This document shows positions 55,401 through 63,084 of a DNA stretch of 64,000 bases, piece after piece. The stretch comes from Chryseobacterium shigense. GTDB taxonomy: Bacteria; Bacteroidota; Bacteroidia; Flavobacteriales; Weeksellaceae. The number at the start of each line of letters is the position of its first letter. Position 1 is the first letter of the stretch. The position numbers and the translations under genes are program-made. The DNA lies in contig NZ_JACHLC010000004.1 in NCBI RefSeq assembly GCF_014207845.1, forward strand, positions 124,001-188,000. Reading direction: 5' to 3'. The notes beneath the pieces were generated by a model, which was not told the origin of the DNA, did no database searches, and saw only the letters and a program-made list of their open reading frames with translations.

Positions 55401-55442
55401 AGTAAGAACTATTGCAAGAACACTAGTCGTTAATTTCTTCAT
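52416..55442 (-). CDS. SusC/RagA TonB-linked outer-membrane protein (pair 2)
   Basis: 1008 residues. Signal peptide MKKLTTSVLAIVLTSTFTMV, nearly the same as in pair 1. The TonB-box-like IGEVVVTGALGIKKK is followed by plug motifs ALTGKVSGLQINIPN and VFKGQQGAALYGERGGNGVI. The barrel ends FGFSFNATF. As in pair 1 there is no N-terminal carboxypeptidase-like domain. It heads the minus-strand block, with its own promoter at 55471-55501. Ligand unknown. Confidence 0.93.
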   Translation of the reverse strand: MKKLTTSVLAIVLTSTFTMVSAQDTLRTQNIGEVVVTGALGIKKKNDAFTGNNAVVKTDQLTVAGNPNAVQALTGKVSGLQINIPNSSVNSQATINLRGQRSITGDNGALVVIDGAVSTAAIFQQLPPEVIESVNVFKGQQGAALYGERGGNGVIIVTTKKGTNSEKISFTLTSNIDFSSVYKLPIYQKTYGQGWPGDSTYDPTDYNGTSWVPYENGSWGPSYNDPHFAGQNVIIGLPQADGSFITGPWAPIDNHLKNFFKTGVQFQNGLSMNVGGRDSYAFLSINRVQNDFVIDQDQLKRNNILFKAGKKLGNFRIDGTFNLVDQHTSETDSNLYDQLLQTPTNVNVRNYANSGIMGAWSAYIDNPYWTIQNVRYDNKVTNFIGNLKAEYEINKNISISYLANIITASTLGESHNNGYQFTEFWNAPGTIFDGNNPGNQFLHAATTSNYYKSIGKRLDYYGDLLVNFDYDLTDNLNMKLNLGMNTTDASNTVVTQGGSNLQVPGFYHINNVLNLDATRNLANTQTRRRSVAGLANLDLAFKDYLYFNTTFRYEQSSALAKRDTSTDEFSIKGQPYYSFGLSFIPTKAFDFLKENSVLNYAKITAGYTRVGNSSGITTYGLDEVTGTIPVGFPFNVASFAINRTPVDPNITPEFQNSKEASIQLGFFKDRISLGAAVFKTDVDDLITRKTTSSASGLASVLANVGDMTNKGYELDLELVPFKSKDFEWRVSGSYSTYKSEVTAIEDPSGRVNLLTYSTPNVGIYAKVGEQFPLIMGSAYLRDPDGRIVVGANGAPLVNPELQVLGKVTPDYILGFSTSFKFKGITLSGTADYRTGNSFVAMTKRELAYVGALEETANFDRSQGYVVPNSVQLVGGQYVPNTTPVGGADYTNVNTFFTGAYRSVGENLVVDGSALRIREIALSYTLPKALLQNTFVNSVTLGVYARNPFVWYAKSNRNFADPETASTSGAIDKTPGQALGVGGPNAFGIAFAGQYPTTRTFGFSFNATF

Positions 55443-55470
55443 ATTTAAATTGATTATTTTTTTATAGTTG

Positions 55471-55501
55471 CAAATATGTGAAACTTTCTTAAAATCACCA
55501 A
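55471..55501 (-). promoter_or_regulatory. Promoter of susC pair 2
   Basis: Minus strand TTG (55501-55499), 20 bp, CATATTTG (55478-55471). Start codon 28 bases downstream. Shares its spacer and -7 with the pair 1 promoter. Confidence 0.7.
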
Positions 55502-55752
55502 ATTTTTTGTTAAAATATTTAACTTAATAATCAATCAATCATCAAAAAGCCAAATATTTATAAATACATCAACAGAAACCCCATATTATTTAAAAGAACA
55601 TAAAACAGCCTTGTTAAACACAATACAACCATTGCGTCAAACAGAAGCAATATATTCATCCATATCATTAAATATTTAAGAAAAAAAACATCTCTCATTA
55701 AAATATAAATTTCATTAATTTTACACCATCTTATGATTTGATAAACAATTAC
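55502..55752. other. AT-rich divergent gap, no features seen
   Basis: Between susC (-) and rnhB (+). Apart from the susC promoter I find only AT-rich sequence. TATGATTTG near 55733 may be a poor -7 element for rnhB. Confidence 0.4.
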
Positions 55753-56337
55753 ATGGATTTACTAAAAAAATGGACAGAGCTTTACATCGAAGCAGGATGT
55801 GATGAAGTAGGAAGAGGCTGTCTGAGCGGACCGGTAGTTGCAGCCGCTGTTATCCTGGATGACAGTTTTGAGCAAAACTTAGTTAATGATTCCAAGAAAT
55901 TGACATTCAAAACAAGGATGGATTTGGATAGCTACATAAAAGACAATGTAAAAACGTATGCCATCGCAGAACTGCCTCCCACATTTATTGATGAACACAA
56001 CATCCTCAACGCCAGCATTCATGCAATGCACCGGGCTTTAGATCAATTAACAATAGTTCCTGAATTGATTTTAGTAGATGGCAATAAATTCCATCCTTAC
56101 AATTATATCCCCCATCAATGCATTATAAAAGGTGACTCAAAAATATTATCTATTGCAGCAGCTTCCATACTGGCCAAAAATTACAGGGATAGATTAATGA
56201 TTGAGCTTCATGACGAACACCCGCAATATGGCTGGAATACCAATTTTGGATATGCTACGAAAGTCCATCAGCAAGCCTTAATAAAATATGGACCAACCAA
56301 GCATCACAGACAATCATTCAGGCTGAAGTATGATTAA
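55753..56337 (+). CDS. rnhB: Ribonuclease HII
   Basis: 194 residues from ATG 55753; a TTG five codons earlier is possible but unnecessary. It removes RNA primers and single ribonucleotides from DNA. The catalytic GCDEVGRGCLSGPVVAAAV block is at about 14-32, with the D-E pair, later Asp residues in LILVDGNKF, and the KGDSKILSIAAASILAKNYRD motif. Length fits bacterial RNase HII. Ends with a strong terminator at 56368. Confidence 0.95.
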   Translation: MDLLKKWTELYIEAGCDEVGRGCLSGPVVAAAVILDDSFEQNLVNDSKKLTFKTRMDLDSYIKDNVKTYAIAELPPTFIDEHNILNASIHAMHRALDQLTIVPELILVDGNKFHPYNYIPHQCIIKGDSKILSIAAASILAKNYRDRLMIELHDEHPQYGWNTNFGYATKVHQQALIKYGPTKHHRQSFRLKYD

Positions 56338-56367
56338 ATAATTATTTTCAACCCCAAAAAATTTAAT

Positions 56368-56402
56368 AAAAAAGAGAAGCACAAACAGCTTCTCTTTTTA
56401 CT
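56368..56402 (+). terminator. Terminator of rnhB
   Basis: AAAAGAGAAGC-ACAAACA-GCTTCTCTTTT hairpin. The stem sequence is the same as in the terminator at 56749. Confidence 0.88.
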
Positions 56403-56514
56403 TTATAATACTTAATCAATACTTCCTGTTTAAAATCTCTTCAAGCCGAACTCCCTTACACTATCTCAACATTATACACTATATAAAATCTGACAAAAAA
56501 TCAAATAAAAATAT

Positions 56515-56542
56515 TTGGAAATAGATATTTTATTTATATTTG
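56515..56542 (+). promoter_or_regulatory. Promoter of the GG-leader peptide gene
   Basis: TTG (56515-56517), 17 bp, TATATTTG (56535-56542). The -7 is a full match; the spacer is two short. The leader to the ATG is about 60 nt. Confidence 0.55.
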
Positions 56543-56608
56543 AATTACAAATCATATATAATTTTTTTGAATTTTGATAAAATTTAAAAACAATCTTAAT
56601 ATTAAACT

Positions 56609-56746
56609 ATGAAAAACATTACAAAAATTGCAAATGCCAAACTAATCAGTAAAAGTCAATTAAAGCAAATTATGGGTGGACAGATCTGTCCTTGTGATAC
56701 ACCATGCCCATACATGAATCAACCCGTACCAAAACCTTGTAATTAA
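56609..56746 (+). CDS. Double-glycine leader peptide, bacteriocin-like
   Basis: 45 residues. The leader MKNITKIANAKLISKSQLKQ is followed by IMGG, the classic GG cleavage site of peptides exported by peptidase-containing ABC transporters. The predicted mature part (residues 25-45) is QICPCDTPCPYMNQPVPKPC plus a final N, with four cysteines and five prolines. It has its own promoter and terminator and is monocistronic. No transporter, modification enzyme or immunity gene is near. Chryseobacterium genomes contain similar bacteriocin-like leader peptides (memory); actual activity is unknown. Confidence 0.8.
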   Translation: MKNITKIANAKLISKSQLKQIMGGQICPCDTPCPYMNQPVPKPCN

Positions 56747-56748
56747 AA

Positions 56749-56785
56749 ATAAAAAAGAGAAGCAAATTTGCTTCTCTTTTTTTTA
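56749..56785. terminator. Bidirectional terminator between peptide gene and yidC
   Basis: AAAAAAGAGAAGCAAA/TTTGCTTCTCTTTTTT, a near-perfect 16-bp palindrome; T runs on both strands serve both genes. Confidence 0.9.
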
Positions 56786-56802
56786 TAAAAACCTATTCTG
56801 TT

Positions 56803-58623
56803 TTATTTCTTTTTTCTCTGTTGCTCCTGCACTTTTTGTTGCTCCTGAGCCTTCTCCATCATCTCTCTCATTCTTTTCTGGAACTTACCTTCAGATTTTG
56901 GCTTTTCTTTATTAGCCTGAATCTGGGCATGAATTTTCTTTTCGTCCAGTATCCAGTACTTAATTACAAGGATAATCAGGATATTGATCGCATTCGATAC
57001 AAAATAATACCATGAAAGACCTGATGCGGATGTATTAAGGAAGAACAGGAATGTAATAGGGAAAATATACATTAACACTTTCATGTTTGGCATTCCCTCC
57101 TGTTGAGGCTGCTGCATATTTCCTGAAGTCATTACCGTATAAATAAGGATCACAATGGTACATGCCAATGCAAAAACACTTAAATGATCTCCCAGGAACG
57201 GAACTTTAAAAGGCAGTTTAATCAAATCATCATAAGCCGTTAAATCTTTTGCAAACCAGAATCCTTTTCCTCTAAGATCTATAAAGTTCGGGAAGAAACG
57301 GAATAAGGCATAGAAAATAGGAATTTGCACCAATGCCGGAAGACATCCCGCCATCTGATTCACACCCGCCTTTCGATAGATTTCCATAGTGGCCTGCTGC
57401 TTCTTCATTGGATCGGCATCTTTCAGCTTGACATTTACTTCATCAATTTCAGGACGGATCACTTTCATCATTGCACTTAATTTGTGCTGCTTGTACATGA
57501 TTGGCGACAAGATCAGTTTTACAATGATCGTCATTAAGAAAATCACCCATCCCGCAGTAATTCCCCAGCCGGCAATAATATTATACATCGGCATAAAGAA
57601 TCCACGGTTCATCCAACCGATGAAGGACCATCCTAATGGTAAAATTTCGTCGAAATTTTTATCATAAGATTTTAACAGAGGTAAATCAAGCGGCATAAAA
57701 TACCAGGTAAAGTCCTGATTAAGCTCGCTTCCTGTCATCTGCACGAATCCTTCAAAGTTAAGTTTCTTCAGGTATTCACCTTCTTCAATGGTCTCCTGGC
57801 TTCCTTTACTTTGTGTGAATCCGTTTTTAGCTTCAATTACAGAAGAGAAAAACTGCTGTTTTACACCAATCCAGTTAAGGGTTTCTTTTTCTTCATTCAT
57901 TTCTGTTCTTCCGTCATAATCATAATCTTTATAATTATTGAAGGCATAAGAGAATTCAGAATGAGACTGTTCCTGCGCTCTACCCTTTTCCAGGTTTCTT
58001 ACATTATAATCCCAGATAAAATCTGCTTTATTATCAGCGGTAACCGCAGCAAGTCCTTTTGTTCTTACTTTAAAATCTAAAGCGTACTGATCTTTCAGTT
58101 CAGCATTCGGATTATTATTTAAGGTATATATAAACTGAATTACTGCTCCGTTGTAATTTGCAGTTAAAGTAGCTATGCTTCCGTTTATTACCGGAGAGAA
58201 AACTAAATCTTTAGTATTGATTACTTTTCCGGTTTTATCTTTAAACTGAAAACCATAGTTGGAGTTCTTTTTATCGATCAGGTAAAGCGGAAGGTCTGCC
58301 TTATCTGTTTTATGGTTGTATGCTTTATACTTCGAAAGCTGTACTTTGGAAACCTGGCCTCCCAGACTTGAAAATTCAACATTCAGTTCCTTGTTAGCCA
58401 AAGTAGCCGTCTGAATGGCACCGGGAGTTACATTTGGATTGATATTGCTTACCTGAGTCTGTTTTACAGCGTTTTTCACCTGTTCGGTCTTCTGTTGCTG
58501 AGCTTTTAACTGCTCCTCTTTCGACTGCTTGTTCTGGAAATAGAACATGAATCCGAAAAGAACCAAACATAAAACCGCAAAACTGATCATTTGACTTTTA
58601 TCGATTCCGTTGTTTTGTTGCAT
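56803..58623 (-). CDS. yidC: Membrane protein insertase YidC
   Basis: 606 residues. An N-terminal TM (about 11-26), a periplasmic beta domain (about 60-340) and the conserved five-helix insertase core (about 350-560) with MPMYNIIAGWGITAGWVIFL, the helix-2 block LSPIMYKQHKLSAMMKVIRP, QIPIFYALFRFFPNF and FLNTSASGLSWYYFVSN. It inserts and folds inner-membrane proteins with or without SecYEG. The C-tail is a long basic Lys/Gln coil for ribosome binding. Follows pyrG on the same strand with a hairpin between. Confidence 0.97.
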   Translation of the reverse strand: MQQNNGIDKSQMISFAVLCLVLFGFMFYFQNKQSKEEQLKAQQQKTEQVKNAVKQTQVSNINPNVTPGAIQTATLANKELNVEFSSLGGQVSKVQLSKYKAYNHKTDKADLPLYLIDKKNSNYGFQFKDKTGKVINTKDLVFSPVINGSIATLTANYNGAVIQFIYTLNNNPNAELKDQYALDFKVRTKGLAAVTADNKADFIWDYNVRNLEKGRAQEQSHSEFSYAFNNYKDYDYDGRTEMNEEKETLNWIGVKQQFFSSVIEAKNGFTQSKGSQETIEEGEYLKKLNFEGFVQMTGSELNQDFTWYFMPLDLPLLKSYDKNFDEILPLGWSFIGWMNRGFFMPMYNIIAGWGITAGWVIFLMTIIVKLILSPIMYKQHKLSAMMKVIRPEIDEVNVKLKDADPMKKQQATMEIYRKAGVNQMAGCLPALVQIPIFYALFRFFPNFIDLRGKGFWFAKDLTAYDDLIKLPFKVPFLGDHLSVFALACTIVILIYTVMTSGNMQQPQQEGMPNMKVLMYIFPITFLFFLNTSASGLSWYYFVSNAINILIILVIKYWILDEKKIHAQIQANKEKPKSEGKFQKRMREMMEKAQEQQKVQEQQRKKK

Positions 58624-58666
58624 TTTATTTTTGTTATAATTAAAATTTCCTATTCTTAGCTTGCTA

Positions 58667-58674
58667 CAAAACTA
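58667..58674 (-). promoter_or_regulatory. -7 element of yidC
   Basis: TAGTTTTG on the minus strand, 43 bases upstream of the yidC start; no TTG at the expected distance. Confidence 0.35.
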
Positions 58675-58763
58675 TAAGAAAACTGATAAATCTGTAGCGA
58701 ATTTGAGCTGACAAAAATACTGTTTTTTTATCAAATCTCTATACTATAATACATTACTATATG

Positions 58764-58798
58764 ATAAACTCAAGCTGAGAATAATCAGCCTGAGTTTA
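58764..58798 (-). terminator. Hairpin after pyrG
   Basis: AAACTCA-A-GCTGA ... TCAGC-C-TGAGTTT (58767-58779 with 58784-58796), 12 paired bases with a single mismatch and GAATAA-type loop. T tail is weak. Confidence 0.6.
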
Positions 58799-58827
58799 CA
58801 GTAAGACGTTTATGGTATATAATTACC

Positions 58828-60435
58828 TTATTTCTTTTCGCAAGCCTTGATAAAAGCTCTGAACAGAGGATGCGGCGTTGCTACTGTACTTTTATATTCA
58901 GGGTGGTACTGCACTCCTACATAGAATGGGTGATCAGGAAGCTCAAGAGCCTCTACAAGACCCGTTTCAGGGTTTGTACCTGTTGCAAGGAAACCATTTT
59001 TTTCAAATTCCTGAAGATAATCACTGTTAAACTCATAACGGTGACGGTGTCTTTCGGAAATATTTTTGCTTCCGTAGATTTCGGATAGTTTTGAATTGTT
59101 TTTTAAAGAACATTTCCATGCTCCAAGACGCATCGTACCTCCTTTGTCTACAATATTTTTCTGCTCTTCCATTAAAGAGATCACAGGGTCCGGTGTCGCT
59201 GTATCAAACTCCATGGAATTTGCTTTGGTATGTCCAAGAACATTTCTTGCAAACTCAATGGTCATGATCTGCATTCCCAAACAGATTCCCAGCATCGGAA
59301 TTTTATTTTCCCTTGCATATTGTGCGGTAAGGACTTTTCCTTCAATTCCCCTATCTCCAAATCCCGGAGCTACAAGAATACCGTTTACCCCTTTCAGGGT
59401 ATCTTTAATATTTTCTGCTGTGATATCTCCACTGTAAACCCATCTTACTTTTACTTCAGTTTCAAGATCGGCACCGGCATGTTTGAAGGCTTCAGCAATA
59501 GAAATATAGGAATCCTGAAGGGAAACATATTTTCCTACCAACGCTATTTCTACCGTTTTTTTAGGATTCTGGAATTTTTTAAGGAAATTTTTCCATTCCT
59601 TGATATCGGCCTCCTTATCACTTTTAAGATCTAAACCTTTCAGCACAACATCATCAAAATTCTGCTTCTGAAGATAGATAGGAACTTCATAAATGGTTTC
59701 AAGGTCTTTACATTCAATTACATTATCTAAAGGAACATTGCAGAACTGAGCCAGTTTTGCTCTCTGATCTTTTGGAATCTTATGTTCTGTTCTGCAAACC
59801 AAAACATCCGCCATAATCCCGCTTTCCATCAGCTGACGAACGGAATGCTGTGAAGGTTTTGTTTTCAATTCACCGCTTGAAGCCAGGTAAGGCAATAAGG
59901 TAAGGTGAATCACCATAGAATTTTTCTCACCAAGCTCCCATTTCAACTGGCGTACAGTCTCGATGTATGGAAGAGATTCAATGTCCCCTACAGTTCCTCC
60001 GATCTCAGTAATGATGATATCGTAGTTCTGCTTGGAAAGCATTTTGATTCTGCGCTTGATCTCGTTGGTGATATGGGGAATTACCTGAACTGTTTTTCCA
60101 AGGAAATCTCCTTTTCTTTCTTTTTCAATAACTGTCTGGTAAATTTTCCCTGTAGTAACGTTGTTGTTTTGGGAAGTAGGAGCATCAAGATAACGCTCGT
60201 AGTGACCTAAATCCAGATCCGTTTCTGCACCATCTTCGGTTACATAGCATTCTCCGTGTTCATATGGATTCAGTGTTCCCGGGTCGATGTTGATATAAGG
60301 ATCCAGTTTTTGGATCGTTACGTTAAAACCGCGTGATTTTAACAAAAGTCCCAGAGAAGCAGACACGATTCCTTTTCCCAAAGATGAAGTTACACCTCCT
60401 GTCACAAAGATGTACTTTGTATTCTTTTTACTCAT
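58828..60435 (-). CDS. pyrG: CTP synthase
   Basis: 535 residues from ATG 60435. The frame opens at a TTG at 60453, but the -7 box at 60451-60458 lies there, which settles the start. It makes CTP from UTP, glutamine and ATP. The synthetase domain begins KYIFVTGGVTSSLGKGIVSA with the P-loop, and has EIGGTVGDIES. The C-terminal glutaminase domain has the nucleophile LGICLGMQI and the YHPEYKS end with His-Glu. Firm. Confidence 0.98.
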   Translation of the reverse strand: MSKKNTKYIFVTGGVTSSLGKGIVSASLGLLLKSRGFNVTIQKLDPYINIDPGTLNPYEHGECYVTEDGAETDLDLGHYERYLDAPTSQNNNVTTGKIYQTVIEKERKGDFLGKTVQVIPHITNEIKRRIKMLSKQNYDIIITEIGGTVGDIESLPYIETVRQLKWELGEKNSMVIHLTLLPYLASSGELKTKPSQHSVRQLMESGIMADVLVCRTEHKIPKDQRAKLAQFCNVPLDNVIECKDLETIYEVPIYLQKQNFDDVVLKGLDLKSDKEADIKEWKNFLKKFQNPKKTVEIALVGKYVSLQDSYISIAEAFKHAGADLETEVKVRWVYSGDITAENIKDTLKGVNGILVAPGFGDRGIEGKVLTAQYARENKIPMLGICLGMQIMTIEFARNVLGHTKANSMEFDTATPDPVISLMEEQKNIVDKGGTMRLGAWKCSLKNNSKLSEIYGSKNISERHRHRYEFNSDYLQEFEKNGFLATGTNPETGLVEALELPDHPFYVGVQYHPEYKSTVATPHPLFRAFIKACEKK

Positions 60436-60450
60436 TAGATTAGGTTTGTG

Positions 60451-60481
60451 CAAAGTTATGGGAAAAAGAGATACAAAGCAA
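60451..60481 (-). promoter_or_regulatory. pyrG promoter
   Basis: Minus strand TTG (60481-60479), 20 bp, TAACTTTG (60458-60451). The leader is about 10 nt. Confidence 0.7.
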
Positions 60482-60587
60482 TTTTTTAAATTTTGAAAAC
60501 GGAAAAAGCATCCTCTATCAATTATAAATTCTGATTAAAAATTTTATCTATATTTGATAAACACAATGACAAAAAGCTATAACCAAC

Positions 60588-61190
60588 ATGATTTCGGTAT
60601 ATAAACTAAAACCAAAGTTTCAGCAGCTGCTTACCCCGGTTTTATTATTTCTGCATAAGAACAAGATCACAGCCAATCAGATTACGATAAGCTCTGTTTT
60701 ACTGTCTGTTATTATCGGAATATTATTCTGGAATGCAGATCTCTCAAAATGGTTTTTCCTGAGCCTTCCCATCGGGCTGCTTTTAAGAATGGCTCTGAAT
60801 GCTTTGGACGGCATGATGGCCAGAAAATTCAGCCAGACCAGCAAATTGGGGGAAGTTTTAAATGAAGTCGGAGATATTGTTTCAGATATAATCATCTTTT
60901 TTCCTTTATTAAAATTCCAGCCGGAAAGTTTATACCTCATTGTTATCTTTATTATACTAAGCATCATCAATGAGTTTGCAGGCATTATGGGAAAAGTAGT
61001 TGGAAAAGAACGCCGTTATGACGGTCCGATGGGCAAAAGTGACCGGGCTCTGATCCTGGGGATTTATGGTCTGGCAGTATTTTTCGGAGCTCATATTTCA
61101 GGGATTTCACAATATATTTTCGGACTTATTATTATTCTGTTGATAATCAGTACATACATCCGGTTAAAGAAATCATTATATGAAGCCTGA
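60588..61190 (+). CDS. YnbA-like CDP-alcohol phosphatidyltransferase
   Basis: 200 residues, six TM helices. The CDP-alcohol phosphotransferase motif reads NALDGMMAR, x8, G, EVL, N, EVG, D (about residues 66-91). Two of the four canonical Asp (first and third) are Asn; the second and fourth remain. As I remember it, E. coli YnbA has the same N..DG..AR...G...N...D pattern, so this is a family feature rather than decay. It would join a CDP-activated lipid to an unknown acceptor. Overlaps the next gene by 11 bp. Confidence 0.82.
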   Translation: MISVYKLKPKFQQLLTPVLLFLHKNKITANQITISSVLLSVIIGILFWNADLSKWFFLSLPIGLLLRMALNALDGMMARKFSQTSKLGEVLNEVGDIVSDIIIFFPLLKFQPESLYLIVIFIILSIINEFAGIMGKVVGKERRYDGPMGKSDRALILGIYGLAVFFGAHISGISQYIFGLIIILLIISTYIRLKKSLYEA

Positions 61191-61983
61191 AGAAAATAAA
61201 TTTGCAGATGTTCCTTTAAGAGTAAAAACATGGATCTACATCATCATTGTTTTTGCATTGGGAATTTCCCACCCTCTTGCTATGAAAATTTTCGTTTCAT
61301 GGATCAGTTTTCAGTGCTTTTTTGAGTTTTTGAGATTGTTTAAAATCAATTCAAGCCATATTGTACCTTCTTTATTTATAGGAGTTGTACAATTTTTTCT
61401 GTTCTATTTTTTTAGTATAGAAAATTATTTTTTGTACAGTTCTGTTTTGGCAGTTGCTGTACTATTATACTTTATTTTTTTTAAAGCAACTGTAAAGCAA
61501 CTGTATGGAATTATGATAGCTTTACTGGTATGTCTTTTCGCTTTCCCACATCTTTTATTCATAAGGGAAATGGCTTCCGGACTGAATTCCATTATTTTTA
61601 TTGTTGTGGTCACCGAATTGAATGATGTTTTTCAATACCTGATGGGCAAGTTTTTCGGAAAACACAAAATAACGCCTAAAATAAGTCCCAATAAGACTTT
61701 GGAAGGCTTTATCGGCGGTGTTTTTCTTACCGTAATTTTAAGTAATATTTTAGGATTCTTCTTACTGAAGACAGATATTTTCTTCAATACTATTTTAGGA
61801 ATTATTCTGGGAATCTCAGGATTTTTTGGCGATGTATTCATGTCTTATTTAAAAAGAAAAGCCAATATAAAAGATACCGGAACCCTGCTTCCGGGACATG
61901 GCGGACTCCTGGACAGAATGGACAGCCTTATCTTTAATGCCCCAATTTTCTTTTGGGTACTTTCTGTTGTTGTAAAAAGCTGA
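61180..61983 (+). CDS. CdsA/YnbB-like phosphatidate cytidylyltransferase
   Basis: 267 residues with about eight TM helices. The C-terminal signature KDTGTLLPGHGGLLDRMDSL then IFNAPIFF is the CdsA catalytic motif, and FGKHKITPKISPNKTLEGFIGG is the second conserved block. It would make a CDP-lipid for the YnbA-like enzyme upstream. This is probably not the housekeeping cdsA, because of its neighbours and the YnbB-like context (inference). Start codon lies inside the upstream gene (ATG at 61180). Confidence 0.88.
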   Translation: MKPEENKFADVPLRVKTWIYIIIVFALGISHPLAMKIFVSWISFQCFFEFLRLFKINSSHIVPSLFIGVVQFFLFYFFSIENYFLYSSVLAVAVLLYFIFFKATVKQLYGIMIALLVCLFAFPHLLFIREMASGLNSIIFIVVVTELNDVFQYLMGKFFGKHKITPKISPNKTLEGFIGGVFLTVILSNILGFFLLKTDIFFNTILGIILGISGFFGDVFMSYLKRKANIKDTGTLLPGHGGLLDRMDSLIFNAPIFFWVLSVVVKS

Positions 61984-61987
61984 ATTC

Positions 61988-63046
61988 ATGAGTGAAAAAT
62001 TTAAAAGAGCCGTATTGTTTTCAGGAGGCGGAACCAGACTGATGATCTACCTCGGCATGTTTGCCGCCCTGGAAGAACTGGACATGAAGCCCGATATACT
62101 GATAGCCTCATGCGGGGGAGCATTTGCAGCAGCGGTAATCAATGCTTTTCCTGATAATATTTCACGAAAGGAATATCTGAAATCAGAAGAGTATTTCCGG
62201 TTCGTATCCGGAACTGTTTTAACCAATCATAAAAAACTTTCTCAGATTGGGCTCTTTTCATTAAAAAAACTATTCGACAAAAGAAATGCATCTTGTATAG
62301 AAGACGTTTTTAACAGGTATCTTGTTGAAATGCCCCAGGATTTGTCTGAAGTTTTTCCTTCATTAAAAAACACCAGGTTTTCACAGGAAATCCCAACAGT
62401 GATTATAGGTTCAGAAATGCTTTTTGTTCCAAAAGAAACAGGACTGAAGAGAAACGACAGGAAGCTGTACCGGAAAGTTATTTTAACTGATTTCAAAACT
62501 GCTGAAAAAATAAATCCGGAACAGATCATTATAACATCTGAAAATCTGTTAAATAGTGCCATAGAAAAGCTTTCGTTAATAAAAACTGATATTTCCTTGC
62601 TTGAAAGTGTCCGGATTTCCGTTTCCGATATGTTTTATGTGGAACCGGTTTTTCTTCACGGAAAATATTTCGCGGGGGGAGCTATTGATCTTATTCCTAT
62701 TGAACTGGCCCAACATCTTGCCAAAGAAATTATTATTGAAAAAAAGCAGCCGTACAGCCCCGTTGAAGAAGCTCTCGTACGTGCCGTACTTGGTTTCAGC
62801 GGTAATAAAAGGCTTTCTGAGATTGAAAAATTCCCGGTGAATTTCAAAATTAACACTACAAACGTTAAACAGGATTTGAAAGGACATTATCTTAAAAAAA
62901 GTATTACCTGGAGAAAATTTGAGATGGTTTTTTCTTTTCCTGAAACATACAAGCAATTTACGGAAGATATGGAAATGCAGTGGCAGTACGGTTTTGATCA
63001 GACCCTTAAATCTGTTGGAGGGCAATCACCCAACTTTCAGTTTTAA
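61988..63046 (+). CDS. Patatin-like protein with altered active site
   Basis: 352 residues. The oxyanion-hole motif RAVLFSGGGTRLMIYLGMFA and the nucleophile elbow ILIASCGGAFAAA (Ser near 39) place it in the patatin/Ploc family. The elbow has Ile where the first Gly of GxSxG belongs, and the later DGG motif reads YFAGGAIDLIP, lacking the catalytic Asp. It may therefore be catalytically weak or use another residue. It lies 4 bases after the CdsA-like gene. Possible phospholipase or lipid-binding role in the same pathway. Confidence 0.8.
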   Translation: MSEKFKRAVLFSGGGTRLMIYLGMFAALEELDMKPDILIASCGGAFAAAVINAFPDNISRKEYLKSEEYFRFVSGTVLTNHKKLSQIGLFSLKKLFDKRNASCIEDVFNRYLVEMPQDLSEVFPSLKNTRFSQEIPTVIIGSEMLFVPKETGLKRNDRKLYRKVILTDFKTAEKINPEQIIITSENLLNSAIEKLSLIKTDISLLESVRISVSDMFYVEPVFLHGKYFAGGAIDLIPIELAQHLAKEIIIEKKQPYSPVEEALVRAVLGFSGNKRLSEIEKFPVNFKINTTNVKQDLKGHYLKKSITWRKFEMVFSFPETYKQFTEDMEMQWQYGFDQTLKSVGGQSPNFQF

Positions 63047-63084
63047 AATCTATTTTTACATAAAATTCAAATCAATCATCTCTC

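Noticed and set aside
55738..55752. TTG start for rnhB
   Set aside because: The ATG five codons later is sufficient and leaves the DEVGRG block at its usual place.
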